64,000 nt of DNA from Ralstonia insidiosa. Lineage in GTDB: Bacteria; Pseudomonadota; Gammaproteobacteria; Burkholderiales; Burkholderiaceae. Below are positions 52,620 through 61,864 of this stretch, piece after piece. The number at the start of each line of letters is the position of its first letter. The first letter of the stretch is position 1. The stretch is taken from NCBI RefSeq assembly GCF_008801405.1, contig NZ_VZPV01000002.1, positions 496,001-560,000 of the forward strand, given 5' to 3'. Position numbers and translations under genes: made by a program. The notes beneath the pieces were generated by a model. That model did no database searches. It had not been told where the DNA came from and saw only the letters and a list, made by a program, of their open reading frames with translations.

Positions 52620-52973
52620 GTCAGTCTCCCGTTTCAAAAATGCGCTTGATAATGTACCAACCCACTCAACCCCATTCATGATTCAAATGGGCCAGCCCAT
52701 TAACCGCATATCGGCTTGAAATGCAGTCTATGAAGCCATATTGGCTGAATTGCAAACATTTTCAAACGGTGCAGAACCCTGACCGAAGCCGCCCTGCCTT
52801 GATGGCAAGCGGCACGAATCCAGCCGCAGCAAGGGCGCAAACGTTGACGAGAAACGGAGAAAAAACGGGATTATGTTCTGAAGGCTGACTCTAAATTACT
52901 CAATATGAGTAATATACCGACACGCGTGCAAATAAAATCACCGCGCCGCGCCACAGCGTTGGAAAACGTCCGA
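52620..52973. other. intergenic stretch upstream of the repeat lipoprotein gene
   Basis: 354 bp without a gene, more AT-rich than its surroundings. It should hold the promoter of the lipoprotein gene (start at 52619). It contains a perfect palindrome ATTACTC-AATAT-GAGTAAT (52895-52913), a likely operator for an unknown regulator, about 280 bp from the start codon. Confidence 0.5.
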
Positions 52974-53681
52974 TTACGCCTCCAGGCGGGTGACCTTGGT
53001 CAGGTAAAACGACTGCCGGATTGCAAACCCCAGGCGCTCATATAGCGCAATCGCCACACGGTTATGGTCGAACACGTGCAGGAACGGCGTCTGCCCGCGC
53101 TGGGCGATGTCATGTTGCAAAACGCGGATGAGCCGGTTGGCAAAACCTTTGCCGCGGTGAGCATCGTCCACGCAGACAGCGCTGATCTCCACGTAGTCAT
53201 CCAGTTGCATGCGCTCGCCGGCCATGGCGATCAGCCGGCCGCCCTCGCGAATGCCGATGTACTGGCCGGTCTCCTGCGTGCGTGTGCGGAACGGGCCAGG
53301 CTTGGTGCGCTCCGCCAGGTCGAACATGTCGGCCGCATCGGCACGCCCCAAGCGCACGATGCCCGTGGTATCAACGGGCCCGCCAGGGTCACGCACCACC
53401 ATCATCTGCTGCAGGAGGCCCGCCCGCTCGACGGCAAACTCCTGCGGCACATCAATGGCCGAACGCGCAAACAGTGACAGTTGCTCACCCGGTTCGAGCA
53501 ACCGGTGCAGTGCCTGCCATGCGGCGGCCGTCTCGTCAGAGCTGGCAACAATGGCCGCAAACGGTGCAACGTCGGCACGGTAGCGGCAGGCAAGCGGGCC
53601 GCCCTGCCGGAAATGCAGGTGGCCACTCGCCAGCGATGACCAGATGGGGTTGTCGAGCACGTGCGCGTCAGGTGCAGCCAT
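52974..53681 (-). CDS. GNAT N-acetyltransferase (FR47-like)
   Basis: 235 residues. The C-terminal half has the GNAT core: LIAMAGERMQLDDYVEISAVCV, then DDAHRGKGFANRLIRVLQ (motif A, acetyl-CoA binding) and FDHNRVAIALYERLGF. The N-terminal half is a FR47-type partner domain. The substrate is unknown. It begins 15 bp after the transglutaminase gene on the same strand and is probably the last gene of that operon. Confidence 0.85.
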   Translation of the reverse strand: MAAPDAHVLDNPIWSSLASGHLHFRQGGPLACRYRADVAPFAAIVASSDETAAAWQALHRLLEPGEQLSLFARSAIDVPQEFAVERAGLLQQMMVVRDPGGPVDTTGIVRLGRADAADMFDLAERTKPGPFRTRTQETGQYIGIREGGRLIAMAGERMQLDDYVEISAVCVDDAHRGKGFANRLIRVLQHDIAQRGQTPFLHVFDHNRVAIALYERLGFAIRQSFYLTKVTRLEA

Positions 53682-53696
53682 TTCGTCGTCCTTGGG

Positions 53697-55745
53697 TCAT
53701 GCGGACACGCGCAGCGCGGCCACATAGTCTTTCCAACGCGCCAACGTCTGGGCACGCGCCTGCGTATCGCCATCATCACGGCCATAGCGCAGCGCGATAT
53801 AACCGGCGGCCACGCGGCGCAACGCCTCAGCCGATTGCGGAAACCGCACGGCGGCACGCTCGGCGTAGGCCATCGGCCCTTCAGTCGGGCTGCGCGGGCA
53901 GCCGTGCCGCGCGAGCTGGTTGCACACGCGCTGCCATTGCACTTGTACTGGGTCAGGCTTGGGCTTGCGCTGCTGCCACAGCAGCGGCAACGCCGCCAAC
54001 AGGAAGATGGCCGACACCCCCCACAGCACCGCACGCGGGTCTGCCGCCTCCAGCCCCAGCCACGCAAAGAGCTGCGCCTGCCGGTTGCGGTCATAGCCGA
54101 GCACCCAGCGGTTCCAGCCGCTGATGAGGCCATCCAGCCCCCAGCGCACGCTGCGCAGCCACGCGGGTTCCTCCACGCGGCGCGAGCGAAATTCGCTGGC
54201 GGGCACGGCAGCAGCCAGGCCACGTTCCACGCGCTGCGGCGCGACGGCGGCGGTCGGGTCCACACGCACCCAGCCACGTCCGGCCAGCCACACCTCCGCC
54301 CAGGCATGCGCATCGGACTGGCGCACGATGATGTCGCCGCTCACGGCGTTCACCTCGCCACCGAGGTAGCCCACCACCACGCGCGCCGGCACGCCCGCCG
54401 CGCGCATCAGGAAGACGAAGCTGCCCGCGTAGTGCTCGCAAAAGCCGCGATGCGTGCGGAACAGAAAGTCGTCAATCTGCTCGCCCTGCAGCGGCTCGGG
54501 GTCGAGCGTGTAGGCAAACGGGGCGCTGCCAAACAGCTTGAGCGCTGCCGATACGCGGTCGGCCGGCGGCAGCTCTGCCCATTGCACGGCCAGCGCGCGC
54601 GTCTGGTTGTTGCCCGGCGGCAGCGCCAATGCGGTCTGCAGCGTGAGCGGGTCCAGCGGCTGTGCATCATCCACGCGACTACGATCAGGCAAGCGTGAAC
54701 GCGCGTGGTAACGCATGCGCTGGTCGATCGGCTGCCGGCTGAGGAACTCCGCATCGACACTGCGCCCGATGTCGTCACGCGCATCGATCGATACGCCGCG
54801 ATCGAGCGCAAACAGCCAGCGCTGGTGCGTCGTTTCCAGCGTGATGTTGTAGTCGACCACGCCCGGCAGACCCGCAATCGCCCCACCTTCCGCGCTCGCA
54901 GAATTGGGTACGCTTCCGGGCACGGCCCGTTGCCGCATCGACGCTGCCGTCCATGCCTGGCCATCAAAACGCCACAGCACCATGCCGCGCCAATAGAGCG
55001 TATCGAGTGGTGGCGGCGTCCCCGCAAAGTCGGCGCGGAAGGCCAGGTCATCCGACAGGATCAACTGGCCGATGGAGCCAGGCGCCATGCGATCCGTGAT
55101 GCCGCTGGTGCCGGTTTCAGCGGAGCGCGGCAGGCTCCACAGCGGATGATCCAGGCGCGGAAACAGCAGGAACAGTACGGCCGCGCATGGCAAGCCCATC
55201 GCCACCAAGCGCCCCAACACACGCACGGCCGACACCCGCATGCGCGCCTGCGGATGCAACAGCAGCAGCCAGTTGCGCAGCAGCAGCGCCGCCGTTGCCA
55301 GCAAGGAAACGGCCATCCAGGGCGGCTGGTCGAACAGCGTTTGCGAGAGCAGCAGGAAACAGCACAGCTGCGTCGCCAGAATGCCGTTGCGCACCGTATG
55401 CGATTCCATCAGCTTGAGCACCAGGAACGCGCCCAACAACGCCACCGACAGGTCTCGGCCGATGTTGCCGCCGGTGCGCAAGGACAGCGCCAGCGTCACA
55501 AGCAGGGTCGCCACACCTGTGAGGCCGAGCACCCATTTACCTGGCAACGGCGCGCGGCGTACCCACAGCAGGGTGCGCCAGAGCAGCAGTACGCCAAACA
55601 CGGCACACGTCACCAGCGGCAGCGCGCGCAGCAACGGCACCAGCACGACGGCAAGCTGTGCGATCAACCAACCGTGCTCGCGGTGTGTGAGGGCGCGGGC
55701 CGAACCAAAAGCCGCAGCCTGCGTGCCGATGGTGGCGGTGCTCAT
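53697..55745 (-). CDS. TgpA-like membrane transglutaminase (DUF3488-transglutaminase-DUF4129)
   Basis: 682 residues. Six membrane segments in the first 200 residues (DUF3488), then a periplasmic transglutaminase domain with Cys436 in HRGFCEHYAGSF, His in QSDAHAWAEVWL and Asp in RVDPTAAV, one more membrane segment (about 575-595) and a short DUF4129 tail. In Pseudomonas the TgpA protein is essential for growth; its substrate is unknown. The moxR and DUF58 genes next to it are its regular neighbours. Start overlaps the DUF58 stop (ATGA). Confidence 0.9.
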   Translation of the reverse strand: MSTATIGTQAAAFGSARALTHREHGWLIAQLAVVLVPLLRALPLVTCAVFGVLLLWRTLLWVRRAPLPGKWVLGLTGVATLLVTLALSLRTGGNIGRDLSVALLGAFLVLKLMESHTVRNGILATQLCCFLLLSQTLFDQPPWMAVSLLATAALLLRNWLLLLHPQARMRVSAVRVLGRLVAMGLPCAAVLFLLFPRLDHPLWSLPRSAETGTSGITDRMAPGSIGQLILSDDLAFRADFAGTPPPLDTLYWRGMVLWRFDGQAWTAASMRQRAVPGSVPNSASAEGGAIAGLPGVVDYNITLETTHQRWLFALDRGVSIDARDDIGRSVDAEFLSRQPIDQRMRYHARSRLPDRSRVDDAQPLDPLTLQTALALPPGNNQTRALAVQWAELPPADRVSAALKLFGSAPFAYTLDPEPLQGEQIDDFLFRTHRGFCEHYAGSFVFLMRAAGVPARVVVGYLGGEVNAVSGDIIVRQSDAHAWAEVWLAGRGWVRVDPTAAVAPQRVERGLAAAVPASEFRSRRVEEPAWLRSVRWGLDGLISGWNRWVLGYDRNRQAQLFAWLGLEAADPRAVLWGVSAIFLLAALPLLWQQRKPKPDPVQVQWQRVCNQLARHGCPRSPTEGPMAYAERAAVRFPQSAEALRRVAAGYIALRYGRDDGDTQARAQTLARWKDYVAALRVSA

Positions 55746-56839
55746 GCTGATTCCTCAGGCATTGCCGGCTTGCCCCACAGCGCCAGTGCGCGCAGACAGG
55801 CATCACGATGCGCAGGCCCGCGCGACGGGCCAATCGAGATGCCCGGCAAGGTCAGCGTGTATTCGGGTTCGTCACCGGCAGGTGCGTGTTCGGCGGCCAG
55901 CACCCAGGCGCACAGACGCGACAGGCGCTGCTCCGCATTCATGGATGGCGGCAGTGCCTCCCACGCGAGCACGCACTGCGCATGGCGTACCTGTTGGCCG
56001 GTGCGGCTCATCCACATGTCGAGCCGGGCACTGTGCTTCCAGGCGATGCTGCGCAGCGGATCACCCGGGCGATAGGCACGCAATTGGTCGGCGGCTTCTT
56101 CGACCTGGGTACGCGCGGCACGCGGGTTGTCTTCCTCGCCCGGGTCGGGCGCGAAGCTGGCGGGCAGCGGCGGCGCAGAGGGCTCGGGTTCGGGATAGAC
56201 CAGCAGCGTGAGCGGCGCATCGGCATAGCTCCATGCGCGAAACAGGCCCAGCGGAAAGCGCGTCGATACCGTCAGACGCGGCAGTTTGAACCAGCCGCGC
56301 GGTTGTGCTGCAAACGCCAATGCCGCCACCGTGGCGTCCTGCGCATCAAGCGCGGCTTCAACCGGTGCGGCCTCGCGCGCGCTCACATCCAAACCCACGC
56401 GCGCCCAGGGTGTTACGTTGGCCAACGCCACGCTCACGTTGAGCGCATGCCCGGCAAACACCGCCTCGCCCGCCGCGCCGCGCACTTCCAGGTCGACGAG
56501 GTTGCGGTGCGTCTGCCACATGGCCGACGCTGCCACACCAGCCAGCACGAACGTCAGCAGAAAGCCCAGGCTCACGTTGTAGTTGAGCGAGGTGACGAGC
56601 ATGACCACCAGCAGCAGCGCAAAGCCGGCACCCGATGCGGTGGGCAGAATGTAGACGTGGTTACGGTCCAAGCGGATGCGGCCTTCGCGCGGCTTGCGCG
56701 GCCGTTGCAGGAAACGCTGCACGCGTGCTCGCGCAAAGCGTACGCCCGGCAACGCCGCCAAGCCTGCACCCAGGATGCGAAACAGCGCGCGGAACGGTGC
56801 CGCCAGCCAGGAGGTGAAACGCGCCATGGCGCCGTGCAC
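55742..56839 (-). CDS. DUF58 domain membrane protein
   Basis: 365 residues from a GTG at 56839 (ATG at 56827 is an alternative). Two membrane segments (about 68-108), then the DUF58 domain, with the hallmark DQLRAYRPGDPLRSIAWKHSARLD. DUF58 proteins work with MoxR ATPases, which probably assemble or activate them. It begins directly after the moxR stop and overlaps the transglutaminase start by 4 nt, so the three are one transcript. Confidence 0.9.
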   Translation of the reverse strand: MHGAMARFTSWLAAPFRALFRILGAGLAALPGVRFARARVQRFLQRPRKPREGRIRLDRNHVYILPTASGAGFALLLVVMLVTSLNYNVSLGFLLTFVLAGVAASAMWQTHRNLVDLEVRGAAGEAVFAGHALNVSVALANVTPWARVGLDVSAREAAPVEAALDAQDATVAALAFAAQPRGWFKLPRLTVSTRFPLGLFRAWSYADAPLTLLVYPEPEPSAPPLPASFAPDPGEEDNPRAARTQVEEAADQLRAYRPGDPLRSIAWKHSARLDMWMSRTGQQVRHAQCVLAWEALPPSMNAEQRLSRLCAWVLAAEHAPAGDEPEYTLTLPGISIGPSRGPAHRDACLRALALWGKPAMPEESA

Positions 56840-57820
56840 TTATGGAATGGCGACCGTATCGAGCAGCCGCTGCGCCAGCGCCGTGGCCGACAACGTACCG
56901 CCCGTCGGCAGCAGCCGGTGCGCCGCCACGGCCTTGAACACGGCCTGCACATCTTCGGGCAGCACGACATCGCGGCCGTCGATCAGCGCCCACGCGCGGG
57001 CCGCCGCCAGCAGCGCCAGACCAGCACGCGGCGACAGGCCCATCTGCACCTGTGTATCGGTGCGCGTGGCATTGACCAGCGCAAGCACATAGTCGACCAG
57101 CGCGGGTGCCACGTGCACGGCATCCGCAGCCGCTTGCAGGGCGACGACCTGCGCGGCAGTCAGCACGGGCTGAATGTCCTGCGGCGCGCCGCCACCCAGA
57201 TACAGCGCGCGTTCTGAGCTTTGATCGGGATACCCGAGCGAGAGCCGCATCGTAAAACGATCCAACTGCGACTCCGGCAGCGGATGCGTGCCAATCTGGT
57301 TCAACGGGTTCTGCGTGGCAATCACGAAGAACGGTTCGGGCAGCGGATACGTGGCGCCATCGTGTGTCACCTGCCCTTCGGCCATCGCTTCGAGCAGTGC
57401 ACTCTGCGCTTTGGGCGTGGCGCGGTTGATTTCGTCGGCCAACACCACCTGGGCGAACAGCGGGCCAGGATGGAATTCGAACGCGCTCTTTTCTTTTACG
57501 TAAATCGACACGCCGATCAGGTCGGTCGGCAACAGATCGCTGGTGAACTGCACGCGCTGATATTGCAGCCCGAGCGTGCGGGCCAGCGCGTGTGCAAGCG
57601 TGGTCTTGCCCACGCCCGGCAGATCCTCCAGCAGCAGGTGCCCGCGTGACAGCAGACACGCCAGCGCCAAACGAATCTGCAGCGGCTTGCCGAGCACGAT
57701 GCGGTCGAGTGCGCGTTGCGCCTGCGACAACGCTGCCGACAGCGACAGCATTGCAGGCGGCTGTACCGGAGCAACCGGCGTCGAACGAACGGGAGAAAGC
57801 GGGACTTGGTTGGGCGTCAT
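56840..57820 (-). CDS. MoxR-family AAA+ ATPase
   Basis: 326 residues, the usual MoxR length. Walker A in LLEDLPGVGKTTLAHAL, Walker B in QVVLADEINRATPKAQ, sensor FFVIATQNPLNQIGT and the lid domain with LSPRAGLALLAAARAWA. MoxR ATPases act as chaperones for partner proteins with von Willebrand-type or DUF58 domains. First gene of the moxR-DUF58-transglutaminase operon. Confidence 0.93.
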   Translation of the reverse strand: MTPNQVPLSPVRSTPVAPVQPPAMLSLSAALSQAQRALDRIVLGKPLQIRLALACLLSRGHLLLEDLPGVGKTTLAHALARTLGLQYQRVQFTSDLLPTDLIGVSIYVKEKSAFEFHPGPLFAQVVLADEINRATPKAQSALLEAMAEGQVTHDGATYPLPEPFFVIATQNPLNQIGTHPLPESQLDRFTMRLSLGYPDQSSERALYLGGGAPQDIQPVLTAAQVVALQAAADAVHVAPALVDYVLALVNATRTDTQVQMGLSPRAGLALLAAARAWALIDGRDVVLPEDVQAVFKAVAAHRLLPTGGTLSATALAQRLLDTVAIP

Positions 57821-57917
57821 CGAATCGGGTGCGGCCGAAGCAACAATGCCAGCGAGTGTAGCGGCATCGTGCAGCGCCGGTACGCGCCCGTTTCCACTCC
57901 GTGCTGCGGCTACAACA

Positions 57918-58571
57918 TCAGTTCGACTTGGCTGCGGGAATACCGGCGTCCAGCAGCACGCGTGCCGTACGCGGCAAACTCTTGATCAGCCGCGGCGCGT
58001 CGGTGCCGAACGTCTGGCTGGCGGTATAGGCGCCCTCGATCAGGAAGGCAAGATCATCGGCCAGCGCATCCGGGTCAGTGGCGCCGGCAGCTTCGGCGCG
58101 ATCACGCAGGCACGCGAGCAACAGGGCCTTGTTGCGTTGGACGAATTGCCGCGCTGCATGCGACAGGTCCGGAAACTCCGCCGCCACATTCACGAACGGG
58201 CAGCCCCGGTAACCCGGGCGCGAGGCACGCTCGGAAACATCAATAAAGAACTGCAGCAGTTGCGCACGCGCATCGTCCGGGTGCTTGGCCATGCTCGCGT
58301 TGAAATAGCCCCAGAAGTTCTCGTCACTGCGCTCCAGGTAAGCGAGGACGAGGTCATCCTTCGACTTGAACTGGCGGTACAGGCTCATCTTGTTGACGCC
58401 TGCCTTCTCAACCACCGCCTCCACGCCCACGGCACGCACGCCTTCGTAGTAAAACAACTCACGCGCGGCTTCGAGCAGGCTGGCATGCGCATCCTCACCG
58501 CTGATGCGGCGGGAAGTCGGCTTGGGTTGCTCGACGGAAGGAGAAACGGCGCGTGGACCGCGTGCTGCCAT
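57918..58571 (-). CDS. TetR-family repressor
   Basis: 217 residues from the ATG at 58571, chosen over a longer frame to 58643. That longer frame would start inside the promoter/operator DNA. The N-terminal helix-turn-helix is FYYEGVRAVGVEAVVEKAG...MSLYRQFKSKDDLVLAYL. The C-terminal ligand-binding domain is of the TetR_C type seen beside MFS genes. It is divergent from the MFS gene at 58751, and two palindromes between them (58644-58693) are likely binding sites. Confidence 0.88.
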   Translation of the reverse strand: MAARGPRAVSPSVEQPKPTSRRISGEDAHASLLEAARELFYYEGVRAVGVEAVVEKAGVNKMSLYRQFKSKDDLVLAYLERSDENFWGYFNASMAKHPDDARAQLLQFFIDVSERASRPGYRGCPFVNVAAEFPDLSHAARQFVQRNKALLLACLRDRAEAAGATDPDALADDLAFLIEGAYTASQTFGTDAPRLIKSLPRTARVLLDAGIPAAKSN

Positions 58572-58643
58572 GAGGGTGCTCCTGCAGACACGGCGGGTCA
58601 CAAACCCCAGCCGTGTCGATGACATTCGATTGCTGCTTGACAT

Positions 58644-58693
58644 GTTACCGAGCGGTACCTACCATCGCAAGCACGTTGTTACCGGTCGGTAAC
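58644..58693. promoter_or_regulatory. two TetR-type operators in the divergent promoter
   Basis: GTTACCGGTCGGTAAC (58678-58693) is a perfect 7-bp palindrome around GT. A second copy, GTTACCGAGCGGTACC (58644-58659), matches in six of seven outer bases. Both lie between the TetR gene and the MFS gene, as expected for a repressor that controls itself and the transporter. Confidence 0.75.
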
Positions 58694-58750
58694 GAATAGC
58701 GCATTGTCGAGCCCACAAGAATCGAAGAACCGGAACCGGACACCCCTCCC

Positions 58751-60058
58751 ATGCAGAGACTTGCCCGCCTCATCGCCCCACGTTTTCACTACAGCTGGAT
58801 CGCCCTGGCGGTGGTGTTCCTGATCCTGCTGTGTGCGGCCGGCACGCGCGCCACGCCCAGCGTGATGATGCTGCCGCTTGAGCACGAGTTTGGCTGGAGC
58901 CGCGGCACGATCTCGCTGGCCATCTCGATCGGCATTGCGCTGTACGGGCTGACGGGGCCGTTTGCGGCGGCGTCGATGCAGTACTTCGGTATCCGCCGCA
59001 CGGTGCTGGTCGCGCTGGCCGTGCTGGTCTCGGGCACGGCGCTCTCGGCGATGATGAGTCAGCCATGGCAGATGGTGCTGCTGTGGGGCGTGATGGTGGG
59101 CGGTGGCACGGGCGTGGCGGCCATCACCTTGGGGGCCACGGTAGTCAACCGCTGGTTCACGAGCCACCGCGGGCTGGCCATGGGCATCTTGACGGCCAGC
59201 TCCGCCACCGGCCAGCTCGTCTTCCTGCCGATGATGGCGGCGGTGGTCGAGCGCTACGGCTGGCGCCCGGTGGTGCTGATCGTGGCCGGCGCGCTGACAC
59301 TGCTGCTGCCGATCGTTGCGATGCTGCTGCCGGAGTCGCCCAAGAGCGTGGGCCTGCGAACCTATGGTGAACCCGCCGATGCGCCGGAAGTCGACCAAGG
59401 CCCGCGCGCCAACCCAATCGTGCTGGCCATGAACACGCTCGTGCAGGCGGCACGCAAGCGGGATTTCTGGCTGCTGTTCTTCAGCTTCTTCATCTGCGGC
59501 GCCAGCACCAACGGCTATATCGGCACGCACTTCATCGCCATGTGTGCAGACCACGGCCTAACCGAGGTCAAGGGCGCCAGCCTGCTGGCTGTCATGGGGA
59601 TCTTCGATCTGGTGGGGACCACGCTGTCGGGCTGGCTGTCCGACCGCTACAACAGCCGCGTGCTGCTGTTCTGGTACTACGGCCTGCGCGGGCTGTCGCT
59701 GATCTACCTGCCGTATGCATTCGGCTTCGAGTTCTTCGGCCTGCCGGTGTTTGCGCTCTTCTACGGTCTGGACTGGATTGCCACCGTGCCGCCGACCGTG
59801 CGCCTGACCAACGATGTGTTTGGCAAGGCAGCAGCGCCCATCGTCTTCGGCTGGATCGTTGCTGGGCACCAGCTGGGCGCGGCGTTTGCCACGCTGGGCG
59901 CGGGCATGATGCGCTCCACGCTGGGCAACTACACGCTGGCCTCAATGATCTCGGGCGGGCTGTGCGTGGCAGGCGCCTTCCTGGTGCTGCGCATCCACCG
60001 CACGCCCAAGCAAGATGCTGGGCGCGCGGGTCAACCAGTTACCGCACCCTCGGCGTAA
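58751..60058 (+). CDS. MFS transporter (monocarboxylate/oxalate type)
   Basis: 435 residues with twelve membrane segments. The N-terminus (HYSWIALAVVFLILLCAAGTRATPSVMMLPL) and GLFGRRT-like GIRRTVLVALAVL match the OFA/monocarboxylate branch of the major facilitator superfamily. The central soluble loop lies near residue 200-220. It is divergent from a TetR repressor with two operators, so expression is probably induced by the transported compound or a related one. The substrate is unknown. Confidence 0.85.
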   Translation: MQRLARLIAPRFHYSWIALAVVFLILLCAAGTRATPSVMMLPLEHEFGWSRGTISLAISIGIALYGLTGPFAAASMQYFGIRRTVLVALAVLVSGTALSAMMSQPWQMVLLWGVMVGGGTGVAAITLGATVVNRWFTSHRGLAMGILTASSATGQLVFLPMMAAVVERYGWRPVVLIVAGALTLLLPIVAMLLPESPKSVGLRTYGEPADAPEVDQGPRANPIVLAMNTLVQAARKRDFWLLFFSFFICGASTNGYIGTHFIAMCADHGLTEVKGASLLAVMGIFDLVGTTLSGWLSDRYNSRVLLFWYYGLRGLSLIYLPYAFGFEFFGLPVFALFYGLDWIATVPPTVRLTNDVFGKAAAPIVFGWIVAGHQLGAAFATLGAGMMRSTLGNYTLASMISGGLCVAGAFLVLRIHRTPKQDAGRAGQPVTAPSA

Positions 60059-60832
60059 TTACGGCTTCAAGAAACCGTACTTGGCCAGCACTGCCTGGCC
60101 AGCCGGCGACATCACGAAGGCTACAAAGTCGGCCGCCTGCTGCGGCTGCTTCGTGCCAGACGTCACGGCAATCGGGTAGGTGAGCGGCACGTTCAGCGGC
60201 ACGGGGCTCGCCACCTTCACCTTGTCGGCGGCGATGGCGGCATCGGTGGAGAACACCAGGCCCGCTTCGACCTCGCCGCGCGACACATAGTCCAGCGCCT
60301 GGCGCACGTTCTGCGCCAACACCGCCTTGGTTTCCACCGGCCCCCACAGCTTGGCGGCTTCCAGCGCACGCTTGGCATAGCGGCCCACCGGCACCGACGC
60401 CGGGTTGCCGATCGCCACACGCTTCACCTCGGGCTTGGTCAGATCATTGAGCGCATGCACGGGCACCGTACCGGTGGTCGGCACGATCAGCACGAGCTGG
60501 TTCGCCACGAAGTCATGGCGCGTTTCGGTCTTGATGGCCTTCTCGTCCACGGCCTTGTTCATCGCTTCCTGGTCGGCAGAGGCAAACACGTCGGCGGGGG
60601 CGCCGCGCACGATCTGCTGCATCAGCACGTCCGACGCGCCAAAGTTGAGCACGACCTTGGTGTCCGGATGCTGCGCTTCGTATTGCTGGGCGATTGTCTT
60701 GAAGGCGTTGGTCAGGCTGGCGGCAGCCGAGACGACCAGATCAGCAGCGTGTGCCGGCGCGGCCAGGCCCAACGACAACACGGCAACCAGACCCATGGCG
60801 CGCACGTGCGGGCGAAGCGAGAAACGTTGCAT
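60059..60832 (-). CDS. modA: molybdate ABC transporter substrate-binding protein ModA
   Basis: 257 residues; signal peptide to about residue 30. The binding signature DLVVSAAASLTNAFKTIAQQYE and FGASDVLMQQIVRGAPADVF matches ModA proteins, which bind molybdate or tungstate in the periplasm. The MFS stop and the modA stop abut head-to-head. No modB or modC gene is in the window, so the permease must be elsewhere. A ModE-like palindrome lies 32-55 bp upstream of the start. Confidence 0.88.
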   Translation of the reverse strand: MQRFSLRPHVRAMGLVAVLSLGLAAPAHAADLVVSAAASLTNAFKTIAQQYEAQHPDTKVVLNFGASDVLMQQIVRGAPADVFASADQEAMNKAVDEKAIKTETRHDFVANQLVLIVPTTGTVPVHALNDLTKPEVKRVAIGNPASVPVGRYAKRALEAAKLWGPVETKAVLAQNVRQALDYVSRGEVEAGLVFSTDAAIAADKVKVASPVPLNVPLTYPIAVTSGTKQPQQAADFVAFVMSPAGQAVLAKYGFLKP

Positions 60833-60863
60833 GAAAGACCCAGATGAATGGAGGAAGGATCAC

Positions 60864-60887
60864 CGTAATATACGAGCCGATATAACG
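60864..60887 (-). promoter_or_regulatory. ModE-like operator before modA
   Basis: CGTAATAT-N8-ATATAACG is an inverted repeat with one mismatch and fits the general layout of ModE boxes (CGNTATAT-N6-8-ATATNNCG). It overlaps where the modA promoter should be, 32 bp upstream of the start codon. Confidence 0.55.
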
Positions 60888-60941
60888 CTCGGTCAACGCG
60901 CAGTGGCGCATGCCGGGTATCACGCGATGCTCATGGCTGGT

Positions 60942-61814
60942 TCAGACGCCGCGCGCCGCTTCATCGATGCAATCGGCCAGGCGGCCGGCAATGGGCTGGC
61001 GACTGTGGCGCGGGCGCTCGATCAGGCCGATCTCGCGGGTGAAGGTGTCGTCGCCCAGGCTGATGGTGCGCACGCCGGGTGGCCAGGCGCCCTGTGCAGC
61101 GGTCTGCGGGGCAAGTGCCACGCCCTGCCCGCGCGCCACAAGCAGCGTCATGCCTTGCAGCTCGTCGAGTTCGATCACGTCGTGTGTGGTGATGCGCTGA
61201 TCGCGCAGGAACTGATCAACGCGGCGGCCGCCGAACGAGCGGCGGTCATAGCGAATGAACGGCTGGTGCTCCAGCACGACGCGCCAGTCGTCGCCGGGCA
61301 GGCTATCGGGCACCAGCAGTACGAAAGGCTCCGCCACCAGCGTGCGCCATTCCAGATCGGCCGGCACCGCAAACGGCGGGCGGATCAGCACGGCCAGATC
61401 GATCTCACCCGCGTCCACCAGACCGAGCAGGTCAAGCGACACGCCGGGCAACACGCGCGCGCGGCAGTGCGGGAATTCGGCGCGGAACTGCACCAGCGCA
61501 TCCACCAGGAACGACGTTTGCGCAGAAGCAATCGCGCCAACGCGAACAAGGCCGCGCTGCTCGCTGCCGCTGGCCTGTTCACCAAGCCGGTCGTACAGCG
61601 TGACGATGTGCTCGGCCAGCGCCAGCGCATCGCGCCCGGCGGCATTGAGCGTGGCCGAGCGGCCGGTACGGTCAAACAGTTGGAAGCCGAGCGACTCTTC
61701 CAGCCGCTGGATCTGCGCGCTCACGGCCGATTGCGTGAGGCCGATGCGCTCGCCCGCGCCCGCAAAGGTGCCGTGCCGGGCAACGGCGATGAAGGTCTTG
61801 AGTTCTCGAAGCAT
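60942..61814 (-). CDS. LysR-family transcriptional regulator
   Basis: 290 residues. N-terminal helix-turn-helix (LKTFIAVARHGTFAGAGERIGLTQSAVSAQIQRLEESLG) and a periplasmic-binding-like effector domain (AIASAQTSFLVDALVQFRAEFP; DIAVLIRP-like IDLAVLIRPPF). It is transcribed in the same direction as modA, which lies 109 bp downstream of its stop. Its target and co-inducer are unknown. Confidence 0.9.
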   Translation of the reverse strand: MLRELKTFIAVARHGTFAGAGERIGLTQSAVSAQIQRLEESLGFQLFDRTGRSATLNAAGRDALALAEHIVTLYDRLGEQASGSEQRGLVRVGAIASAQTSFLVDALVQFRAEFPHCRARVLPGVSLDLLGLVDAGEIDLAVLIRPPFAVPADLEWRTLVAEPFVLLVPDSLPGDDWRVVLEHQPFIRYDRRSFGGRRVDQFLRDQRITTHDVIELDELQGMTLLVARGQGVALAPQTAAQGAWPPGVRTISLGDDTFTREIGLIERPRHSRQPIAGRLADCIDEAARGV

Positions 61815-61864
61815 GGCGCGCGCGGATCAGGAGAGAACCGCAAGGATACGCGCGCCCCGCCGCC

